Assembly: GCA_051658525.1 (NCBI GenBank) | Contig: JBOFMT010000103.1 | Coordinates: forward strand, 1 to 11,272 | Source of the DNA: JBOFMT01 sp051658525 | GTDB taxonomy: Bacteria; Bacillota_I; Bacilli_A; Erysipelotrichales; Erysipelotrichaceae | DNA length: 11,272 nt | Direction: 5' to 3' | In this document: positions 7,502 to 11,272 of the stretch, in pieces | Layout: every line of letters begins with the position of its first letter | How positions within the stretch are numbered: position 1 is the first letter of the stretch | Translations under genes and position numbers: made by a program | Notes under the pieces: generated by a model | The model's database searches: none | The model's input: the letters and a program-made list of their open reading frames with translations, nothing else | What the model was told of the DNA's origin: nothing

Positions 7502-7527
7502 ATAATCATAAAATTGAGGTGATCATG

Positions 7528-8046
7528 ATGTCAATTATTGTAGACGAATATAAAATGTTGTTGGTTGAAAAAAACAAAATAGAACATATCCTACCATCGC
7601 TTCCAAAGGGGTATATTTCTAAAAAAGCAATCAATAAGAATACGTATTATTATTTCCAAACTAAAGTAAATGGGAAAATTCAAAGTAAATATTTAAAGAA
7701 AGAAGAACTTGATACCTACGTAAATCAGGTAAAGCTTTTAAAGCAGTACAAAAAAGAATTACCAATACTAGAAAAAAGAATAGCTGAATTAGAACAGGCA
7801 GCAAAGCTAATCAATAAAAAAACGTTTCTTGATTTACTGCTTTTAAAAAATACAGAAGGTATGGATAGTTTGAATCCAGTACAAAAAGAATTGAGTATAT
7901 CCTTCGCAACTGCAATGAATGCAATTGAGGGAAATGAAATAAGCAAGAAAACCGAACGTAATATTGAGAGATGGAAAGAAGGAAAAAAGTCATTTTCATC
8001 GATTTTTAATGAAACCCTCGCAATGTACGGTTTCAAGGAGAAGTAA
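7528..8046 (+). CDS. VbhA-like Fic antitoxin with an N-terminal basic domain
   Basis: This 172-residue protein sits directly upstream of the Fic gene and probably inhibits it by placing a helix in the ATP site. The C-terminal part (about 120-172) has AMNAIEGNEIS, then ERWKEGK and a final helix. This matches the layout of VbhA-type class I antitoxins, whose inhibitory motif is [S/T]xxxE[G/N]. Here the Glu is E134 and Gly is G135, but the Ser/Thr place holds Met130. The N-terminal part (LPKGYISKKAINKNTYYYF, then KYLKKEEL) is a basic beta-rich segment like the small domain of many Firmicutes DUF6788-type proteins. It could bind DNA. A central coiled helix (about 70-100) joins the two. ATG 7528 was chosen over ATG 7525 because it is 8 nt from GAGG in a near-perfect SD (GAGGTGATC). 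The antitoxin role is strong by position and motif. Confidence 0.8.
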   Translation: MSIIVDEYKMLLVEKNKIEHILPSLPKGYISKKAINKNTYYYFQTKVNGKIQSKYLKKEELDTYVNQVKLLKQYKKELPILEKRIAELEQAAKLINKKTFLDLLLLKNTEGMDSLNPVQKELSISFATAMNAIEGNEISKKTERNIERWKEGKKSFSSIFNETLAMYGFKEK

Positions 8047-8048
8047 AG

Positions 8049-8771
8049 GTGCGAGATCCCTATTTATATGAAGATGTAGATGTTTTGATTAATCTTGCTA
8101 ATATTAAGGATCATGAAATCTTGCGTAGGGCTGAGGCAGATATCAGTAGTTTGGCAATGCTAGCAATATATCATCATCCATACCACAAATTTGATATGGA
8201 AACATTGCAAGATATTCACTTAGGAATATTTGGTCAAATTTATGATTGGGCAGGTAATTTTAGAACCATACAGATGATTAAGTCTGAGGATGTAATTGGA
8301 GGCGATAGTGTAAGGTACAGTGAACCTAAACACATTAAAAAGGAACTTCAACTGATTATGAAGGAAGTAAATAAGCTTAAGCTTACAGATCAAAATAAAG
8401 AAGAAGTTGTTTTTAAATTAGAACGTATTATTGCAAAGATTTGGCAAATACACCCGTTTAGAGAAGGAAATACACGTACCTGTATTGTCTTTGCAGTTTT
8501 ACTTGCGAATGCCTTAGGATTCAGTGTGAATAATGAGCTGTTTAAACGAAATTCAATCTATGTAAGAAATGCTTTGGTTTGGGCTAGCCAAGGGATGTAT
8601 GCAAGACATGAATATCTAGAAGCTATTTTTATGGATGCTATCTTAGGTGATACAACCGCAACGAATCAGGAACAAGTTGCTTTAAATCGAAACTATGAGC
8701 AATTAGGTAATTATCATATCAACGATTATATTGAGAGACCACACCAGTATGTGAAGGAGAAAAACAAATAA
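8049..8771 (+). CDS. class I Fic-domain AMP-transferase (toxin)
   Basis: This 240-residue protein should transfer AMP or a related nucleotide group from a nucleotide to target proteins; toxins of this class often modify topoisomerases. The Fic core shows the opening DPYLYEDVDVLINLANIKD, then FGQIYDWAGNFRT and the active motif HPFREGNTRT at residues 135-144. His135 is the catalytic base and Glu139 the metal ligand. The usual GNGRxxR is GNTRTCI, so Thr replaces Gly142 and Ile replaces the second Arg. The first form is a known Fic subgroup, while the Arg loss may weaken phosphate binding. The start is GTG 8049, two bases after the antitoxin stop, with SD AAGGAG (8035-8040) at 8 nt, so translation is coupled. 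No inhibitory motif was seen in the Fic protein itself, as expected for class I. Confidence 0.88.
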   Translation: MRDPYLYEDVDVLINLANIKDHEILRRAEADISSLAMLAIYHHPYHKFDMETLQDIHLGIFGQIYDWAGNFRTIQMIKSEDVIGGDSVRYSEPKHIKKELQLIMKEVNKLKLTDQNKEEVVFKLERIIAKIWQIHPFREGNTRTCIVFAVLLANALGFSVNNELFKRNSIYVRNALVWASQGMYARHEYLEAIFMDAILGDTTATNQEQVALNRNYEQLGNYHINDYIERPHQYVKEKNK

Positions 8772-8806
8772 ACCTTAACAATAATTGATGAAAAAACCAA
8801 GGTTTA
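8769..8806 (+). repeat. 8-bp inverted repeat after the Fic gene
   Basis: TAAACCTT (8769-8776) and AAGGTTTA (8799-8806) are perfect inverted arms around 22 nt, overlapping the Fic stop codon. No T tract follows, so read-through into the next zinc-ribbon gene is likely. It may be a weak RNA hairpin. Confidence 0.4.
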
Positions 8807-8902
8807 TGATAGGTGCACAAACAACCTAACACAATTCGCTGTAAATACTTTCTTTTCTTATTTATATTGATTACAATGAAGAAAAGACACAGGTGGTGCA
8901 AG

Positions 8903-9115
8903 ATGGAACAGAACAATCAAATGATCATTCAAGCATTATTAAAATCAAACTTATCACTATCAACTTACCAACAAACACATAAAATAAGCTTTTCAATGGA
9001 TGATAAAGAAGAGATCTTCTCTCAAATCGGGTACTGTAACGCTTGTAAGAAATGGTATCATATTTACGATATGGAAGGCTTTGATGTTTGTTCTAAGTGT
9101 ATGCACGTATTTTGA
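8903..9115 (+). CDS. 70-residue zinc-ribbon protein, paralogue of 7136-7354
   Basis: The product starts MEQNNQMIIQALLKS and ends with CNAC...CSKC (CxxC, 14 residues, CxxC) enclosing KKWYHIYDMEGFDV. About 32 of 62 aligned residues match the protein at 7136-7354, with the cysteine spacing and the W-Y-x-I-Y-x-M-x-G-F-D-V signature conserved. ATG 8903 was chosen because SD AGGTGG (8891-8896) lies 6 nt upstream. A longer start at 8813 would add a non-homologous hydrophobic leader. It lies 131 bp after the Fic gene without a terminator between, and ends at a good terminator. Function is unknown, and the conservation suggests a structured binding module. Confidence 0.78.
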   Translation: MEQNNQMIIQALLKSNLSLSTYQQTHKISFSMDDKEEIFSQIGYCNACKKWYHIYDMEGFDVCSKCMHVF

Positions 9116-9133
9116 GTAGTATTCATAATATCT

Positions 9134-9157
9134 GAGACTCTAAGGGTCTCTTTTTTT
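9134..9157 (+). terminator. intrinsic terminator after the zinc-ribbon gene
   Basis: GAGACTC (9134-9140) pairs with GGGTCTC (9144-9150), one G-T pair, around a 3-nt TAA loop. Seven T follow (9151-9157). It ends the Fic/zinc-ribbon transcript. Confidence 0.85.
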
Positions 9158-9503
9158 GTGCTTATAACACATTGTTGTATAAAATGTGAACGTCTCATTT
9201 GCATTTTTTATGAGCATAGGTAAAATATGATTAAGTTTGTACACCGAAAAGAAACAAACTAACAAGATATCTAGTGTTTCTTTGCAGAAATATAACGGAT
9301 TATATAGACATAGAACTATTTTGTGCAACTCACACAATTATTGTTTCGATAGGAATCGTATACTTAGTAGTAGGAAAGTTCAAATAGTAATTCAATGGGA
9401 AATTTTAATACTAGATAATAAGAATATTCAGGGATACGTATTTTGGTATTTTAAATGGATTGAACCAATATGACTATACTTTTTGTAGAGAGAGGGGGAC
9501 TTT
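9158..9503. other. gene-free stretch between terminator and glycosyltransferase
   Basis: No supported coding sequence was seen. Plus-strand frames give short hydrophobic pieces such as IIVSIGIVYLVVGKF and QGYVFWYFKW broken by stops, which may be remains of a membrane-protein gene or chance in AT-rich DNA. A TATACT at 9475-9480 could serve as -10 for the next gene, but no good -35 precedes it. Confidence 0.5.
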
Positions 9504-10451
9504 ATGAAAGAAGAAATCAGTGTTGTTGTAACACTACAACATGCTTCAGTGGAGTGTGAACGCTTATTAGAATCACTTAAAAAGCAAGTTTTTATAGATG
9601 TTTGTTTTTATTTGTGTTGTGATTCAGATCCTGCTCTATTGGATTTTGTGGAAACTAGCGTTATGGAAGACGAACGCTTTATTTTAATCAAAGGGAATCA
9701 AAATGTTGCTTCTGCTCGTAATCAGGCAATAAAGTGTTGTAAGGGAAACTATCTTAGCTTTTTGGATGAAGTGGATTGGGTCCATAGTGAGTGGTTATCC
9801 ATACTATATGCATTGCTTACAACCAAACGGCTGGATATTGCGATGAGTTATCGGGCTTGTTTTGATGAAGCAAGACAAGTGATGGAGCACATGCATCCAC
9901 ATGCTAATATACAAACCTTTACCCCATTACAAGCTAGTACTGCGCTCTACTCCAATTGGGAGTTGCATATGTCACGTTTACGTGGCAAATTATTTAGTTG
10001 CCGAGTACTAGAAGGTTTTACATTTGATGAAACAACCCTACATGTAGATGAAGCCTTGCTGTATCGATTGCTATATGCTAGTAATGGAGTGGTTTGTACA
10101 ACACAACCTTTGTTGTATGGAGCACGTTCAAAAGAAGAATATACAGCTTCCTTTGAGAGTGATATGAATTTATTAGAAATCTATAAACAAAGGGCAGCCT
10201 TCTATCAACTTCAAGGGGAAGTAGAATTGCTTTTAAAAACAAACAAAGCAATGTTTCCCATACATAAGCGATTAATGCAACGCTTTGATGGTTTAAGAGC
10301 TGAAGAAAAGCTATTGTATTTAGAAGAGAATCAATTGTATCTAAGAACGTTAAAGTCTTGTCGACATGATTTATGGTTTTCACATATGAGTAAAAAGGAA
10401 ATGTATCAATTTTTAAGAAGTCATCAAAGTATAAGTTTATGGGGTAATTAG
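9504..10451 (+). CDS. GT2-family (GT-A fold) glycosyltransferase-like protein
   Basis: This 315-residue protein begins ISVVVTLQHASVECERLLES and has the GT2 landmark SARNQAIKCCKGNYLSFLD at about 72-88. It would be expected to move a sugar from a nucleotide-sugar to an acceptor, such as cell-wall polymer or glycolipid, at the cytoplasmic face. The metal-binding motif, usually FLDxDD, reads FLDEVDW (residues 86-92): Asp88 and Asp91 remain but the middle Asp is Val90. The usual DDGSxD of the donor site is also changed, to CDSDPA. Either the enzyme uses a variant site or it is inactive. The C-terminal 150 residues are helical, with no transmembrane segment. SD GAGAGGGGG (9490-9498) lies just upstream of ATG 9504. 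It is monocistronic, with a terminator over its 3' end. Confidence 0.8.
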   Translation: MKEEISVVVTLQHASVECERLLESLKKQVFIDVCFYLCCDSDPALLDFVETSVMEDERFILIKGNQNVASARNQAIKCCKGNYLSFLDEVDWVHSEWLSILYALLTTKRLDIAMSYRACFDEARQVMEHMHPHANIQTFTPLQASTALYSNWELHMSRLRGKLFSCRVLEGFTFDETTLHVDEALLYRLLYASNGVVCTTQPLLYGARSKEEYTASFESDMNLLEIYKQRAAFYQLQGEVELLLKTNKAMFPIHKRLMQRFDGLRAEEKLLYLEENQLYLRTLKSCRHDLWFSHMSKKEMYQFLRSHQSISLWGN

Positions 10452-10465
10452 CTTATACTTTTTTT
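10426..10465 (+). terminator. intrinsic terminator overlapping the glycosyltransferase stop
   Basis: AAAGTATAAG (10426-10435) pairs with CTTATACTTT (10452-10461) as a 10-bp perfect stem, extendable by a G-T and an A-T pair. The T run covers 10459-10465. The stop TAG (10449-10451) lies at the end of the loop, so the hairpin forms inside the coding end. Confidence 0.75.
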
Positions 10466-10556
10466 AACCGCTACTACTAAAAAAAAATGAAAGAATGGTC
10501 AATAAAAGGGTGATTTTTGAAGGAAGAGACGTTTTTTTTTCGTAGCTTTCTATATA

Positions 10557-10584
10557 TTGTGGGAATAGTATGTTAGGATAAAAT
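10557..10584 (+). promoter_or_regulatory. possible SigA promoter of the 177-residue gene
   Basis: TTGTGG (10557-10562) and TAAAAT (10579-10584) are spaced 16 bp apart and stand 24 bp before the ATG at 10609. The match is moderate. A promoter is expected here because the upstream gene ends at a terminator. Confidence 0.4.
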
Positions 10585-10608
10585 CATAGTAATTTCTGGG
10601 GGGAAACA

Positions 10609-11142
10609 ATGACAACATGGAGTGGGAGCATAAAATTATTTTTAATTGAAAGTAATCTAGCGTGTACAGCAGATGGCTTTGCAGATGAGGCAAAACAAAA
10701 AGGGGTAAAGTTATCAGAAGCGATACCGTATGAAGCATTTCTTGATCAGTATAGTGAGAAACATCAAGAACTCGAGTTAGTAAAACCTGGGATTTGTTTA
10801 TCTTATGACTATCAAGATGTAACGCATACAAAATGGTTTCATGCTTATCAACGTTTTCAACAAGTAAGTAAAGCATACGATGATGGTATCTTTTATATGG
10901 AAGTAAAAAATGAAAACCCCAAACTAGGGATTTGGGAATCACAGTTTGAACTTTGGATGGATGGCTTACCTAAATTAAAATATAGTTATAAATGGGAAGC
11001 CAACAATCAAACTTGTTGTAGATGTGAAAAAATCAATTGGAATCATAGTTTCTTACGCGATCCAGATACACAGGGGGTTATTTGTGAATCGTGTTGGAAA
11101 GAAGTAAAACACGCAACAGATTTTGAACAATACGAGGTCTAA
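10609..11142 (+). CDS. 177-residue protein with C-terminal zinc knuckle, unknown
   Basis: ATG 10609 follows a G-rich SD (GGGGGG, 10598-10603). The product starts MTTWSGSIKLFLIES. Its first 130 residues are a soluble mixed alpha/beta region rich in Trp, Tyr and Phe (KWFHAYQRF, LGIWESQFELWMDG) with no motif I recognise. The C-terminus holds a zinc knuckle: CCRCEKINW, 19 residues between the pairs, then CESC. The same layout (C-x3-N-W, then CE[AS]C) occurs in the truncated acidic protein at 6903-7118, so the two probably belong to one family. The gene stands alone between terminators. No catalytic residues, signal peptide or membrane segment are seen. Function is unknown. Confidence 0.75.
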   Translation: MTTWSGSIKLFLIESNLACTADGFADEAKQKGVKLSEAIPYEAFLDQYSEKHQELELVKPGICLSYDYQDVTHTKWFHAYQRFQQVSKAYDDGIFYMEVKNENPKLGIWESQFELWMDGLPKLKYSYKWEANNQTCCRCEKINWNHSFLRDPDTQGVICESCWKEVKHATDFEQYEV

Positions 11143-11168
11143 AAAAGTACACGAGCGTGTACTTTTTT
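11141..11168 (+). terminator. strong, symmetric intrinsic terminator
   Basis: AAAAAAGTACACG (11141-11153) and CGTGTACTTTTTT (11156-11168) form a perfect 13-bp stem with a 2-nt AG centre; in practice the loop opens by a pair or more. The A and T ends make it able to act in both directions. It overlaps the stop codon of the upstream gene. Confidence 0.9.
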
Positions 11169-11272
11169 CTTTGTATGCTGCTAAATCTAAAATTAGTTTA
11201 AGCAACAATCTTGTCAATAGTTAAAATATAACAATAAATGATAGTCTTTATACGTCAGCAATAAGTGCATGT

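Noticed and set aside
8813..8902. Longer start for the second zinc-ribbon protein
   Set aside because: The extra residues are not shared with the paralogue and ATG 8903 has its own good SD.
9237..9473. 78-residue plus-strand ORF in the gap
   Set aside because: It has no SD, an odd composition rich in Asn, Lys and Ile, and no domain. It is likely chance in AT-rich DNA.
11189..11217. Minus-strand TTGACA with TAATTT 16 bp away
   Set aside because: It would fire into the terminator and the 3' end of the upstream gene. No minus-strand gene follows, so it is probably chance.
1..11272. CRISPR arrays, tRNA and rRNA genes
   Set aside because: No regularly spaced repeats and no cloverleaf or ribosomal RNA sequence were noticed on either strand.

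Overview
The window is AT-rich DNA from a low-GC Gram-positive bacterium (Firmicutes/Bacillota). The evidence is strong Shine-Dalgarno (SD) sequences of the AAAGGAG/GAGGTGATC type, SigA-like promoter elements, short intrinsic terminators and Firmicutes-style IS3 and ISL3 remnants. No gene here fixes the genus. It reads as an accessory or island region: nearly every gene is of unknown or conflict-related type, transposase debris lies on both sides of the largest operon, and no housekeeping gene was recognised.

Left flank (1-679): the C-terminal end of an ISL3-type transposase on the minus strand (1-169), a doubtful minus-strand ORF fragment (195-332), then an AT-rich leader with a weak terminator-like hairpin.

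Central operon (680-6353): a 1355-residue UPF1/DNA2-like superfamily 1 helicase carries a very long coiled-coil arm, with a globular tip, inserted between its Walker A and Walker B motifs. It overlaps by 23 bp a 542-residue partner with a likely N-terminal winged helix and a central coiled coil. The tight coupling, the lack of a recognisable nuclease and the island setting make this pair the best candidate for an undescribed two-component system, possibly anti-phage.

Middle debris and small genes (6354-7354): a 47-codon CxxC ORF, an internally deleted IS3-family element with orfA start and orfB end fused, a zinc-knuckle protein with a very acidic tail that seems to have lost its N-terminus to that element, and a 72-residue zinc-ribbon protein.

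Fic module (7448-8771): an extended -10 promoter with an overlapping inverted repeat drives a two-gene cassette. The first gene is a VbhA-like antitoxin fused to an N-terminal basic domain, and the second is a class I Fic enzyme with motif HPFREGNTRT. A second zinc-ribbon protein (8903-9115), about half identical to the one before the module, follows and ends at a clear terminator.

Right part (9116-11272): a gene-free stretch, a monocistronic GT2-like glycosyltransferase with an altered DxD motif and its own terminator, then a 177-residue protein of unknown function with a C-terminal zinc knuckle like that of the truncated acidic protein, closed by a perfect 13-bp-stem terminator.
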